DNA of 64,000 nucleotides, taken from positions 1-64,000 of the forward strand of contig JAFGLZ010000014.1 of the NCBI GenBank assembly GCA_016927755.1, given 5' to 3'. This stretch comes from Phycisphaerae bacterium (lineage in GTDB: Bacteria > Planctomycetota > Phycisphaerae > UBA1845 > JAFGLZ01). The notes under the pieces are model-generated. The model did no database searches, had not been told where the DNA came from, and saw only the letters and a list, made by a program, of their open reading frames with translations. Below, piece by piece: positions 1 through 9,717 of the stretch. Numbering within the stretch: position 1 is the first letter of the stretch; each line of letters starts with the position of its first letter. Position numbers and translations under genes: made by a program.

Positions 1-134
1 AAAACCGATGCTGTTCGGAACGTAGAATAAGGACTTACGTTCGAGGCGTCGTTCATAACTCCTTTGTTTTCGATGCGACCGCGATTAGATCGACAGGCCC
101 TGAAGCGATGGGGCACCCGGTCGTCGTCACGGGT

Positions 135-156
135 CACGGGCAAGATGCCCGTGCTA
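135..156. repeat. REP-like palindrome, copy 1
   Basis: A short palindrome with core ACGGGCAAGATGCCCGT is followed by GCTA. It lies in the 237 bp leader before the first gene. Related copies occur near 12.7, 37.5 and 58.1 kb, always between genes. Bases 1-134 hold no gene that I can support. A CTGAAGCGATGG motif at 100-111 recurs at 15864-15875. Confidence 0.7.
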
Positions 157-237
157 GGCCAGGGATGAGGCACCCTTTTGCTGTCGTCTGTTCGGTTGTT
201 CGTGAAGGCACGTTGCTTACGTCCAGGAGGCGCGCGA

Positions 238-2535
238 ATGGCATGGAGTGAGAGGTGGCTTGTCACGTTGTTCTTGCAGTCTTTGATCGTTGTGGGCGCG
301 GCCTTGGGGGCGGAATCGGCGGGGGGGATCTGGGGTCGGCGGATCATGCCTCAGCCGTTCGACAAGGGGCCGTTTCGTGAGATCAGGATTCCGGGGTGGG
401 TTCAGGAGACGGTGGGTGTGGGGTACACGCTGTCGGGGATGAGCACGGCGCAGCGAGAGGCGGCCGCGGCGGCGGGTGTGACGATCAGCGAGATGGGGTT
501 CGTCGACCCCTACTACCCGTACTACGACAGCAAGCTCCTGCACAAGCGGAGCCCGCACGTTCCACTGGAGAGGATTCACAAGGAGGTGGCCGAGTACAAG
601 CGGCTGAAGATTCGGATCTTGGGCGTCTATCCGCCGTGTCTTCAGGGGGAGGTTTACGAGACGCACCCGGACTGGCGCCGGATCGGCACGAACACGACGG
701 AGATTCCGCAGATCGACATGGTCAAGTACGGGCACGGGGGGATGCTGTGTCTGCTGGGGCCTTACGGGGATTTCTTCATCGACGTTCTGGCGGAGATTCT
801 GACGCAGTTTCCCGACGTGGACGCGTTCAGCTTCGACGGGCTGCACTACGCGGGGGTCTGCTACTGTCAGCACTGTCGGGAGAACTACAAGAAGGACACG
901 GGTCAGGCGATCCCCAACGTGGACATGGCGGACGCCGCCTACCGTCGGTACCAGCATTGGGCGGATCGGCGGATGGAGGACCTGGTGCGGCGGATGCAGA
1001 CTCGGCTGAAGGGGATCAAGCCGGAGGTGGCGCTGGTCACGTGGACGACGAACGCGGGGCGTTTCGGGCACTTTCTGAGCATTCCGCGAAACATGCCGGC
1101 GCGGATGAATCTGCTGCTGGACGCTCCCGATCAGGAGTTCTGGCTGGACGAGAGCAACCGCGGTGCGACGATCATTCCGGCCTTTGCCAATGCGTACATC
1201 TGGGCGGTAACGAACCATCGCGTCGCCTTCAGCGAACCTTACCTGATGTCGCATGGGAATCCTTACGGCAAGGACAGCTTTCCGGGGCACGAGGTGGAGC
1301 GTCGGATGATGCTCGCGCTGACGTACGGCGCGGCGTCCAGTATCGCGGTGGGTCAGCCGGAACACCTACAGCCGACGATCTATCGATGCCTCGGGGAGGT
1401 CCGGCGGCGCAAGCCGTGGCTGACGCACAAGCGGCCCGAGCGGTGGGCGGCGCTCGTGGTGAGCGACAATACGCGGAACTTTTACGGGCGCGCGGCGCAC
1501 CTCGTCGAGGACCGATACATGGCGAACGTGTTCGGCGTGTTCAGGGCGGCGGTGGAGGAGCATCTGCCGCTGGCGGTGATCAACGACTGGGACCTCAACG
1601 ATGAAGACCTAGCGGGCTACAAGCTGCTCATTCTGGCGAACACGGCGTGTCTGGGCGAGGACCAGGTGGCGGCGGTTCGCAGGTTCGTCGCGGGGGGCGG
1701 GGGGCTGATCGCCTCGCTGGACGTGTCGCTGTTCGATGAATCGGGCAACCCCCGCGAGGCGTTCGCGCTGGGCGACGTTCTCGGGGTGAGGTATCGGGGC
1801 CAGGCTCGGACGGGGGCTCCGCCGCAGGCGGAGGTCGACGTCAACTTCGCCAAGAGCCTGGGGCCGGAGTATTGGGAGAAGCGTACGGGTATCTTCGATC
1901 TGACGGTTCGGGCCTCGTCGCCGGTGGACTCGCCGCGGCTTCGGGGGTTCATCGGCAACGCCCCGGTGACGTTCAAGGGACGTGCCGTCAAGGTGGCGCC
2001 CTCGGGCGCGGGTGCCGTCGGCGAGGGGACGCTGGCTCCGAAACCCGGCGTTCAAGGCGACACGACTCCGGCGATCGTGACGCACGCGTTCGGCAAGGGC
2101 AAGGTGGTGTACCTGGCGGCGGGGCTGGACGCGGCTTACTACCTGTATGCGTATCCGTATCAGCGGGTGCTGCTCAGGCAGGCGATGACTTGGGCGTCGC
2201 CGGCGGCGCCGCCGCTGCGGGTCGAGGCGCCGATGTGCGTTCACGTTACGCTGATGCGGCAGGAGCGGGAGGGCAAGCGTCTGGTCGTGCACCTCTTCAA
2301 TGACGTGAATACGACGGCGTTCCACGCGCTGCCGAACGACGACGTTCCGCTGCGCGAGGAGACGATTCCGATTCGCGACATCAAGCTGACGCTTGCGAAG
2401 GCGTATCGCATCGCTCGGATCCATCAGGAGCCCGAGGGGGTTGTGCTTACGGCCCGGGCGACGGAGCAGGGGACGCAGGTGGTGGTTCCTCGGTTGGACG
2501 TTCACACGATGGTGGTGGCGGAGCTGGCGGAGTGA
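238..2535 (+). CDS. Secreted GH42-like protein with beta-galactosidase trimerisation-like domain
   Basis: The protein has 765 residues from an ATG with AGGAGG seven bases upstream; an earlier in-frame ATG at 178 lacks such a site. Residues 1-26 form a signal peptide (hydrophobic core VTLFLQSLIVVGAALGA). The N-terminal part (about 40-400) looks like a TIM barrel and contains DAFSFDGLHYAGVCYCQHC, an arrangement common in GH42-like and related uncharacterised glycosidases; the CxxC near residues 210-213 may bind a metal. About residues 420-640 resemble the glutamine-amidotransferase-like trimerisation domain of beta-galactosidases (KLLILANTACLGEDQVAAVRRF), followed by a beta-sandwich tail. A role in trimming extracellular glycans is inferred from the fold. 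The substrate cannot be named, and the catalytic acid pair was not assigned with certainty. Confidence 0.75.
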   Translation: MAWSERWLVTLFLQSLIVVGAALGAESAGGIWGRRIMPQPFDKGPFREIRIPGWVQETVGVGYTLSGMSTAQREAAAAAGVTISEMGFVDPYYPYYDSKLLHKRSPHVPLERIHKEVAEYKRLKIRILGVYPPCLQGEVYETHPDWRRIGTNTTEIPQIDMVKYGHGGMLCLLGPYGDFFIDVLAEILTQFPDVDAFSFDGLHYAGVCYCQHCRENYKKDTGQAIPNVDMADAAYRRYQHWADRRMEDLVRRMQTRLKGIKPEVALVTWTTNAGRFGHFLSIPRNMPARMNLLLDAPDQEFWLDESNRGATIIPAFANAYIWAVTNHRVAFSEPYLMSHGNPYGKDSFPGHEVERRMMLALTYGAASSIAVGQPEHLQPTIYRCLGEVRRRKPWLTHKRPERWAALVVSDNTRNFYGRAAHLVEDRYMANVFGVFRAAVEEHLPLAVINDWDLNDEDLAGYKLLILANTACLGEDQVAAVRRFVAGGGGLIASLDVSLFDESGNPREAFALGDVLGVRYRGQARTGAPPQAEVDVNFAKSLGPEYWEKRTGIFDLTVRASSPVDSPRLRGFIGNAPVTFKGRAVKVAPSGAGAVGEGTLAPKPGVQGDTTPAIVTHAFGKGKVVYLAAGLDAAYYLYAYPYQRVLLRQAMTWASPAAPPLRVEAPMCVHVTLMRQEREGKRLVVHLFNDVNTTAFHALPNDDVPLREETIPIRDIKLTLAKAYRIARIHQEPEGVVLTARATEQGTQVVVPRLDVHTMVVAELAE

Positions 2536-2551
2536 GCGGGTGGTGTGACGT

Positions 2552-2635
2552 GGCTGGTTGGCGACCTGACTGCTCGCGCCCTTGTGTCGGGTCGAACTGC
2601 GCCCAGTAGATGTCGCCCCTTAGCATTCTGGCCAC
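2552..2635 (-). pseudogene. mazF-like toxin, 3'-truncated remnant
   Basis: Reading from an ATG at 2635, the first 28 residues (MARMLRGDIYWAQFDPTQGR then EQSGRQPA) match the conserved start of MazF/PemK mRNA interferases, where RGDIYWADLDPTxGxEQxGxRP is typical. After that the resemblance stops; the frame continues as low-complexity sequence antisense to the end of the preceding glycosidase gene. MazF proteins are about 110 residues, so roughly three quarters is missing. The start overlaps the end of the ribbon-helix-helix antitoxin gene by 16 bases, the normal coupling in such pairs. The break lies at the 3' boundary of the neighbouring gene, suggesting a deletion or rearrangement there. Confidence 0.7.
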
Positions 2636-2862
2636 CCGGCTAAGTCCTGTGACAGCCGCTCGTCGGCGAGTGCCTGCTCGAAGGCCGTGTCCAACTTAGC
2701 GCATTCACTCGCAAGTCGGCTCTTGTCCAACCGAGCGAGCTTTTCCTCGGCGGCTACTTGGAAGGCCTGGCTTCGACTCGCGAACCGCCGGGCCTTTACC
2801 AGACGGTCCACCCTCTCAAGGAGTTGCGGACTGACCGAAATCACTATCTTGGAGCGTTTCAT
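2620..2862 (-). CDS. Ribbon-helix-helix antitoxin of a MazEF-like pair
   Basis: An 80-residue protein starts KRSKIVISVSPQLLERVDRL, a ribbon-helix-helix DNA-binding pattern: a short beta strand, then two helices, with the RFASRSQAF turn. Such proteins bind their own operator and neutralise the partner toxin through the C-terminal half. The toxin gene overlaps its end but is truncated, so this antitoxin appears orphaned. No Shine-Dalgarno site is visible. A TATGAT hexamer on the minus strand (2874-2869) sits only six bases before the ATG, so the mRNA may be leaderless. It could instead be an unrelated CopG-type regulator, but the gene overlap supports the TA reading. Confidence 0.75.
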   Translation of the reverse strand: MKRSKIVISVSPQLLERVDRLVKARRFASRSQAFQVAAEEKLARLDKSRLASECAKLDTAFEQALADERLSQDLAGWPEC

Positions 2863-2943
2863 AGCCAGATCATACGATTGGTCACGCTAGATTCCAGGCG
2901 CTGCCGGAGAACGAACACGGAGACGGAAGCCTTCTCCGAAGCG

Positions 2944-5424
2944 TCAACGCAGGCCGCGGACGCCGAAGTCTGCGCCCCAGGGATTGGCGTCTTTGACGCC
3001 GGATCGATCGATGAGGTCGCCCACGCGGTTTCGCCATGCGTAGAGTCGGGCGGGGTCGCGCGAGTACTCGGCGGTGGTCTTGACGAGGGGCTCTGGGACG
3101 GGCAGGGCGGCCTTGGCCTGGACGAGCCACTGCTTTTCCTGCTCGGTGAGCGAGGCGGATTTGGCTTCTTGGCGGCGGATGATGTCCTCCAGGATGAGGG
3201 CGTAGGCGTAGTCCTCGAGCCCGTCGCGGAAGTTTTCGAGGCGGATGGTCGGGACGGGCTTACCGTCCTTGCCGGAGCAGAACCATGAGCCGTCGCCGTG
3301 GTAGGTGGTCCAGCTCACGGGGTTCCACGTGGTGAAGGGTCCGGTCTCGATGGGCTTGTTGTCGTTCCAGATGGTGAGGGAGTAGTAGAGGAAGCCGTCG
3401 GGTCGGTACTTGGCGGTCATGGCGCCCATGAGCAACCGGCCCTCGATGGCGGCGTATTCGACGAACATGTTGGCATGCGGGTTGTGGGGGCCGCAGCAGA
3501 TGTACCACCAGACGTGTCGGCCGGCGGCTCGGGCCTTGGCCGCCTGCTGGACGTCGAACTTGGGGGTCAGCGGGCACCATGCGTCGATGGTCTTGACGAC
3601 GGAGTCGAGGCCGAAGCTGTGGTCGTAGCTGGTGGTCATGAGCAGGACGTCGGGGAAGGCGCGTTGGAGTCCTTGGGCGCATTTCTCCAGGGTGGGGAAC
3701 TGGTCCTTGCCGCGCTCGTCGAAGCCGTAGATGTAGGCGTGATCGAGCAGGCCGAGGTTCTTGGCCTTGTCGTAGGCCAGGCGGAGGCGGGCGATGGTGT
3801 CGTTCATCGCGCTATCGAAGCCGCTGGTGGGGGCGCCGGCGTTGAAGACGTTGCCCAGGTTGAAGGCCACGAGTTGGCCCTGTTCGTGCTGGCGTTTGAC
3901 GACGTCGAAGTCGGGGGCTTGTTTTCGGTAGAGGCTGTCGTAGTCGATGTAGTAGTCGGCGAGGAAGTCGGCGTATTGGAGCTTTCGTTTGGGCCAGGCG
4001 TCCTTTCCGCCCATTTGGGCCGGGCGCTCGGAAAAGGTGATCGCGGTGGGCAGGGGACTATGGTCGGGCAATGTGAAGCCGTAGACGCGGACGGCGAGCC
4101 CGAAGCGTTGAGGAGCGACCCCCTCCGCCGAAACCGTCAGCATCCCCTTGTATACACCCGGCGCTTGCGCCTTCGGCACGCGGACACGAATCCAGAAGGT
4201 TTGTAGATCTCCGGCCGCTACGTCGACGGGGCCGAGGAAGTCGAGGATCGGGTCGGGCCACCACCCGACGTACGACACCGAATAGGGCGGACGTTGCTTC
4301 GTCTCGACGTAGCCGACGACGTCGCATTGGATGCAATCCGGCGCGAGCACGGCCCCCCGGTCGGACTTCAATTCGCCGACGGATACCGACACCTGCTTCA
4401 GTCCGTCGCCGACCGGTAACACCGCGACCTGAAAGCTCTCCTTCTCGTTCCTGGCCAGATTGAGCTCGACGTCACGGGCGGCTTGAAGGTCAAAGGGCAT
4501 GTCTCGGGGCAGAACCTTCACCATCGACGTGGCGAACCCAACCAGCATCCGGCCCGACGCGCGCCCGAGGGCCGCGCAGCCACGATGCAGTTGCAGCACG
4601 GAGACCACACGGTCCGCCTTGCTCGGAACCGTTGTCAGTTGTCTGGCCACCGCATCCAGCCGAGCCAGGGTCAGACTCTCGGCCCCCAACTCCTTCCGAA
4701 GGACCGCGAGCCGCTTCATTAGAACACCGAATTGGCCCCGAACGACCTCTTTCGCCTCGGGCGAATCGTTCAGGCCCTCCGCCTCTTGCTGGCGAGCTTT
4801 CAGAGTCTGTTCGGCCTCGCGGACCCCGGCAAGCGTCAGCTCGGCCGCCTGACGCAGGCAGCGCATATCGGGCTCGGGCAACGTCTCGCCCTTCTCGAGC
4901 AGGACGAGGTTGTCCAGGTGGAGTTCCAGGTCCGTGTCGGGGCGCTGCGTGAAGAAGTGCAAGATCGCGATGTCCGCCCGATCCACGCTTCTCGGAAGCG
5001 ATGACAGCGGAATGACGAACCGACGACAGCCTCGCATCGGCAAGTCAAACCGATACCTCAGCCCCTTGCGGAACGGCACCTTGCTGTCCGAGATGAGAAG
5101 CTGGAAGGTATGGCGCTCGCCTCTCGGGTTCGTCACGTCCACGACCAGACGATCGAAGGGGCGCCAGTCGGAGACGGTGGGTTTCATCTCGAACGAGGGC
5201 CACTCGGGCATGCCCTTTTTCCAGGCCGGCGTGGTGAACTCGAGGGATGACGCGCCGGACGTGGCGAATCGGGGGCTTCGCTGCAGTTTGCTCTGGCCCT
5301 GGCTGCTCAAGCGCAGGGCGGCCACGTCGGCGTCGGTCTCGAAGTCGAACAGGGGGGTGGCGGCCGGCGCGGGCGCGGCAAGCACTGAGGCCGATAGCAG
5401 CAGAGGGACGAGTTGAGTTCTCAT
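2944..5424 (-). CDS. Secreted GH123-like (DUF4091) protein
   Basis: The protein has 826 residues from ATG 5424, chosen for the GGAG site nine bases upstream; ATG 5439 would add five residues. A signal peptide ends near LLLSASVLAAPAPAA. An N-terminal beta-sandwich (about 25-200) resembles a carbohydrate-binding module. A helical linker follows, then a TIM-barrel domain with LPDHSPLPTAITFSE and AYIYGFDE, features of the DUF4091 family related to GH123 N-acetylgalactosaminidases. The Asp-Glu of YGFDE are plausible catalytic residues. Its start lies just after the stop of the GH106-like gene on the same strand, so the two are probably co-transcribed and may act on the same glycan. Activity on an amino sugar is inferred from GH123. 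Confidence 0.75.
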   Translation of the reverse strand: MRTQLVPLLLSASVLAAPAPAATPLFDFETDADVAALRLSSQGQSKLQRSPRFATSGASSLEFTTPAWKKGMPEWPSFEMKPTVSDWRPFDRLVVDVTNPRGERHTFQLLISDSKVPFRKGLRYRFDLPMRGCRRFVIPLSSLPRSVDRADIAILHFFTQRPDTDLELHLDNLVLLEKGETLPEPDMRCLRQAAELTLAGVREAEQTLKARQQEAEGLNDSPEAKEVVRGQFGVLMKRLAVLRKELGAESLTLARLDAVARQLTTVPSKADRVVSVLQLHRGCAALGRASGRMLVGFATSMVKVLPRDMPFDLQAARDVELNLARNEKESFQVAVLPVGDGLKQVSVSVGELKSDRGAVLAPDCIQCDVVGYVETKQRPPYSVSYVGWWPDPILDFLGPVDVAAGDLQTFWIRVRVPKAQAPGVYKGMLTVSAEGVAPQRFGLAVRVYGFTLPDHSPLPTAITFSERPAQMGGKDAWPKRKLQYADFLADYYIDYDSLYRKQAPDFDVVKRQHEQGQLVAFNLGNVFNAGAPTSGFDSAMNDTIARLRLAYDKAKNLGLLDHAYIYGFDERGKDQFPTLEKCAQGLQRAFPDVLLMTTSYDHSFGLDSVVKTIDAWCPLTPKFDVQQAAKARAAGRHVWWYICCGPHNPHANMFVEYAAIEGRLLMGAMTAKYRPDGFLYYSLTIWNDNKPIETGPFTTWNPVSWTTYHGDGSWFCSGKDGKPVPTIRLENFRDGLEDYAYALILEDIIRRQEAKSASLTEQEKQWLVQAKAALPVPEPLVKTTAEYSRDPARLYAWRNRVGDLIDRSGVKDANPWGADFGVRGLR

Positions 5425-5445
5425 GCGTGTTTGCTCCATAGCAGC

Positions 5446-8400
5446 CTACTTGGCCTTGTTGGCAATGACGAAGTCGACCAGCGCCTGACATTGGAAGAAG
5501 CCTGTCCAGTAGTTGTGCCCTTGTCCTTTGGGGACGAGCAGTTCGACCTTTCCGCCGAGTTGGCGGTAGCGCTGGGCGAGCTCTCCCGAGTTCTTCTCCA
5601 GCGGGACCGCGGTGTCGACGTCGCCGTGGATGTGGAAGATCGGCACGCCCGCTTTGGCGAGCGGGGCCAGTCGGTCGATCGGGTTGTGGGCGTTCAGTTG
5701 CGCGGTCAGTTCGGCCTCCGACAGGCCGTAGGCTCCGGAGGCGTTGGCCAGGCCGGGGTAGCTTCGGAGGTCACACACGGGGTAGATGCCGGCGATGCAG
5801 GCGACGGCTTCGGGGTTTTCGCATGCCCAGGTGTAGAGCATCAGGCCGCCGCGGCTTCTGGCGAGGAGACAGGCCTTGGCGGCGAGGCCGTGAGTCTCGA
5901 TCAGCTTCTTGTAGAGGGCCGAGTAGGCGGCGCGCCCTTTGGGGCTGCCGTAGGACTCTCCGACGTCGATTCCGGCGACGGCCATTCCGGCGGCGAGGAA
6001 CTTCTCGAACATCCATCGCTCGCGATCTTCGGGCAGGCCGGGGAGTGTGGGGGCGTACCAGACCCAGGGCGTCGGTCTGGCCTGGTCTTGTTGGGCCGGG
6101 AGGATCACGAAGGCGGTATGGCCGTTGACGTCGAAGACGTGTCCGGGGAGTGGGAGTTTCTTCTCTGGGCAGCGGGCTTGCGGTTGGTCTTCCATCGTTG
6201 TCTCCGGTTGGCGGATCTCGGACGAGACGAGCGTTACCGGCCCGATGAGGCCGGACTCCAGGGGCGGTTGGTCTTTTGTCCAGAGCCGCCAGGTGGTGAA
6301 CGTGAAGCGGCCGGTGGGACTGGGTTTGCCTTCGCCTAGCCACTGGGGCCATTCCTTGAGCGTTCCGTTTGGATTGCGTTGGCTGTCGTCGGGGAGTTGC
6401 TCGTCGCCGATCAGGCGGTTTACCCAGAGGTTTGTCACCTGCACTTCGAGTGCGTTCTTGCCCGGTTTCGCCGCTTCGGTGATGTTTACGCGGAAGGGGG
6501 GCTTCCAGAGGAGGCCGAGGTCTTGGCCGTTCGACTTCACTTGCGCCATTACTTGAACGTTGCCCAGATCGAGGTACAGGCGCCGGTCTTTGCCGAGCAG
6601 GCCCGGGGGCACGTTGAAGGTCGTGGTGTACGTGGCGGTTCCGGAGAAGTACTTCACGCCAGTATCGCCGTGGTCGCTCCATGAGATGAGCTTTTCGAGC
6701 GTGATATGCTGGGGGGCGCCCCAGTTCGGCGGGAAGTGGATTTGCCACGGCCCTCCCACCTCCAGAGGTTTGGGCAGGGCCGGCACGTTTGCGCGTTTTG
6801 TCTGACCGGAAGCGGTCTTCAGCCCGTATCGGCCCGGCTGCCACGCCTCGACGAGCGGTTGGCCGTCGGCGCCGCAGCGGAGGTCGACTATCTGCTCGAG
6901 TGTCGGGTTCAGGTCCAACGTGATCTCGTCCGGGTCGGTGCCTTTGGCGGTTAGGCGCCGGCCCGCGATGGTGTATTCCACGACGAGGGTCTTGACGACG
7001 CCGAAGGCGGGGTCGTCGCCCTGTGCCATTCGGGCGACTTGAAAGGTGTGCTCGCCCGTGTCGACGAGGTGTTGCAGCTTGGCCTTGACGTCGCGGGTCC
7101 GCTTCGCGTCGCGGGGAACGCCATAGGTGGCCTTTTCCACGACGATCTTGGGCGCGTCGCCGGTCAGGTGGACGGTGTCGGTGTCTTGGCCGGTGACCGT
7201 GAAGGATTGACCGCCGATGGCGTACTCGACGACGAGGGTCTTGACGACGCCGTCGGCGGGATCGTCGCCCTCGGCCATTCGCGAGACCTTGAAGGCGTAC
7301 TCCCCGCTGTCCACGCGCTGCTGGACCTTGGCGCGGACGTCGCGGGTTCGTGCGGGGTCGTTCAGGAGGCCGTAGACGGCCTTTTTCACGACGATCTTCG
7401 GCGCGGGCTCGGCGGCAGACAGGATCGGCTTACCGTCGCGGGCGACGGTGACGATCGGGTCGACCGGCTTGTCGGCGGCGTCGCGGAAGACGACGAAGAC
7501 GGAGCCGCTCGGATCGAGCGACAGGGGGAGGCTTGTGAGGGCGTCCTTCTCGGCGAATACGGCCGCGGGTTCGATGCGGCCGGTGTCGGGCCACCAGAGT
7601 TCGGGACGTTTGCCGCTGACTCGGAAGGCGCAGGTTGCCTTGAGGGCGTGCGGTTGTGGGTTGGCGATGAAGTAGACGTCCGTGTCTCCGGCGGCTCGGT
7701 GGATGTAGCCCAGGCGCGATCGGCTGGTGAAATCGGGCGGCACCTTTGCTTGCGCGAGGGTTGCCTCCGGCGTCGTTCCCCACACCACTCGGCCTTGTCC
7801 GAGGCGATGCTGCTTGACTGATTTGCCGTCGCAGTCGGCCCAGAGCTCGTCGGCGAGTTGCTTGACCTGCTCGTCGCAGGCCGGGTAGTCGGTCAGGCTC
7901 GGCGATTTGAGCGGGGGTGGCCCGAGGACGGTTGCGCCGGCTTGGACGAGGGTCTTGATCTTGCGGAGGAGCGCGGGGGTCATGGTTCGTGTGTCCGGCA
8001 GGACGAGCAGGCGGTAGCTCATGCCGTCGGGCAGGACGAGCCGGCCGTCGCGTACGGTCATGCGGGTAAGGACGACCTCGGCGCTGCAGTTGTCGAAGTC
8101 ATAGCCCTTGGGGTCGTGGCCGTGAAAGCCTTGTGGGGCGGCCTCGGGTTGCAGGTAGCAGAGGTCGGCGACGAAGAGTCCGTGACGGAGCATCAACTGG
8201 CATCGGGCGAGGTAGGTATGCCATGCCGGGGTGAGCTCCCACCAGGTTTGGGTTCGTTCGTAGTGAACGCCCCAGGGGCCCATCGTCATTCCGGGGCGTC
8301 GGTCGTGCCAGGGCTGGAGGGCGTAGCGGTGGAAGACGAAGCGATTGATTCCGGTGCAGAACGCGCGGTCGCCGAGGGCCTTTATGGTTGCGGGGTAGTC

Positions 8401-9717
8401 GAGCCATTTCTCTTGGTCTGTGGCCGTGAAGGATTCCGCGCCGACGATGGGCTTGCCGTAGGTGTGCGCGGCCGAGGCCATCTCCTTGCAGGTGGTGAGC
8501 GCTCCGCCGCCGACCCAGAACTCGCCCATGGGCTCGTCGGCGCGGCCGGCGTAGGGCGCGTCATCGCACGGGCCGCCGTAGGCTTCGATGGTGAGTTTCA
8601 GTTTGTGTCGTCGGGCGAGCGTGCGCAGGTGGTCGGCGTAGTTCTCGACGACGAGATCGGAGATGGTCTGCCGCAGGTCCCAGAGGAAGCGTTCGGATAT
8701 GTCCAGGCTTCCGACGACGCGTCCGGTCATGACGGGGAGAAACGGGGTGAGATCGTAGCCTCGTCGTTTTCGGAACTCGTCCCGCATGCGCGTCGTCCAG
8801 TTCTGCGCGCCGTTTTCCCAACTGTCGATGTGGGTGGCGACGAGGGTCTTTCCGGCGGCGGGGCCGACGTCGGCGATGAGCTTGTTCATCATGCCGGCGA
8901 AGTTTGCCTCGATGCCTTTCTTGCTCAGTTTGTCGCACTCGAGGCCACGGCCGCTTTCGGGGGCGGGTGCATTCTGGACGCCGGTGCTGGTGTGCCCGAA
9001 GCGGATGACGGTCCAGTTGCCGGGGGGGACGTCCCAGATGAAGCGGCCGTCTTGTTTCATGTTCGCGGTGAGGTCGGCGATGCGGGCGCGGTCGATGGTC
9101 ATCTCTTGGGGGACCTGTCCGTGGAGGGCGGGCATGATGAAGTTCGTTTGGTAGCAGGCCTTGGCTTGGATGTTTGGGATGCGGTACGGGCCTGGCGATG
9201 GGAACGCCAGCACGGTGATGTCACGGTAGAAGCCGGCGACCGCTTTCGGTTGGGGGAGAGTTCCTTCGAAGCGTTTGGGGCCTTCGATGTTCGTCTCGGT
9301 GTAGACGACTTTCTGCATTGACTCTTCGGGCTTGATCCAGGGACCGCCGCTGCCGTTCCATCCGGCGTCGTTGTTCATGTTGACTTCGAGGCCGAGGCGT
9401 TGGGACTCGGTAACGACGTGCTGGAACAGCTCGCGCCACTGGCTGTTCATGAAGGGCACGGGGCCTTTGGGGATGCTCTGGTCGACCTCCATAATGAGGA
9501 CGCCGCCGATTCCGACGCGCTTCATGGCCTCGAGGTCGGCGGTGATTCCTTCGGTTGTGATATTACCGTTTAGCCAGAACCAATAGACCCACGGCCTGGT
9601 GTGTGCGGGGGGGGCGGCGAACTGCTTGGCCAGATCCGCCGCTTGTGCCGGGTTCGAGACTTCCACGAGGAGACACCCGACGGCAACCCACACCCAGGCC
9701 TTTCTGAACGTCCGCAT
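5446..9717 (-). CDS. Secreted GH106-like alpha-L-rhamnosidase fused to a C-terminal alpha/beta hydrolase
   Basis: The protein has 1,423 residues from ATG 9717, which follows TGGAG at good spacing; the longer frame from 9819 adds an N-terminus with no signal-peptide character. The signal peptide ends near NPAQA. The segment HTRPWVYWFWLNGNITTEGI and the GIGGVLIMEVD strand are typical of GH106 rhamnosidases. At about residues 770-930 two near-identical ~80-residue units (KIVVxKAxYG, TRDVxAKxQ, GDDPAxGVVKTLVVEY) resemble DUF3395 repeats. The GH beta-sandwich resumes afterwards. Residues from about 1176 form a serine hydrolase: nucleophile Ser ~1288 in ARSRGG, Asp in HGDVD and His in GQGHNYW. This suggests de-esterification coupled to rhamnose removal. 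The fusion is continuous in frame. It is first in a two-gene unit with the DUF4091 protein. Confidence 0.8.
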   Translation of the reverse strand: MRTFRKAWVWVAVGCLLVEVSNPAQAADLAKQFAAPPAHTRPWVYWFWLNGNITTEGITADLEAMKRVGIGGVLIMEVDQSIPKGPVPFMNSQWRELFQHVVTESQRLGLEVNMNNDAGWNGSGGPWIKPEESMQKVVYTETNIEGPKRFEGTLPQPKAVAGFYRDITVLAFPSPGPYRIPNIQAKACYQTNFIMPALHGQVPQEMTIDRARIADLTANMKQDGRFIWDVPPGNWTVIRFGHTSTGVQNAPAPESGRGLECDKLSKKGIEANFAGMMNKLIADVGPAAGKTLVATHIDSWENGAQNWTTRMRDEFRKRRGYDLTPFLPVMTGRVVGSLDISERFLWDLRQTISDLVVENYADHLRTLARRHKLKLTIEAYGGPCDDAPYAGRADEPMGEFWVGGGALTTCKEMASAAHTYGKPIVGAESFTATDQEKWLDYPATIKALGDRAFCTGINRFVFHRYALQPWHDRRPGMTMGPWGVHYERTQTWWELTPAWHTYLARCQLMLRHGLFVADLCYLQPEAAPQGFHGHDPKGYDFDNCSAEVVLTRMTVRDGRLVLPDGMSYRLLVLPDTRTMTPALLRKIKTLVQAGATVLGPPPLKSPSLTDYPACDEQVKQLADELWADCDGKSVKQHRLGQGRVVWGTTPEATLAQAKVPPDFTSRSRLGYIHRAAGDTDVYFIANPQPHALKATCAFRVSGKRPELWWPDTGRIEPAAVFAEKDALTSLPLSLDPSGSVFVVFRDAADKPVDPIVTVARDGKPILSAAEPAPKIVVKKAVYGLLNDPARTRDVRAKVQQRVDSGEYAFKVSRMAEGDDPADGVVKTLVVEYAIGGQSFTVTGQDTDTVHLTGDAPKIVVEKATYGVPRDAKRTRDVKAKLQHLVDTGEHTFQVARMAQGDDPAFGVVKTLVVEYTIAGRRLTAKGTDPDEITLDLNPTLEQIVDLRCGADGQPLVEAWQPGRYGLKTASGQTKRANVPALPKPLEVGGPWQIHFPPNWGAPQHITLEKLISWSDHGDTGVKYFSGTATYTTTFNVPPGLLGKDRRLYLDLGNVQVMAQVKSNGQDLGLLWKPPFRVNITEAAKPGKNALEVQVTNLWVNRLIGDEQLPDDSQRNPNGTLKEWPQWLGEGKPSPTGRFTFTTWRLWTKDQPPLESGLIGPVTLVSSEIRQPETTMEDQPQARCPEKKLPLPGHVFDVNGHTAFVILPAQQDQARPTPWVWYAPTLPGLPEDRERWMFEKFLAAGMAVAGIDVGESYGSPKGRAAYSALYKKLIETHGLAAKACLLARSRGGLMLYTWACENPEAVACIAGIYPVCDLRSYPGLANASGAYGLSEAELTAQLNAHNPIDRLAPLAKAGVPIFHIHGDVDTAVPLEKNSGELAQRYRQLGGKVELLVPKGQGHNYWTGFFQCQALVDFVIANKAK

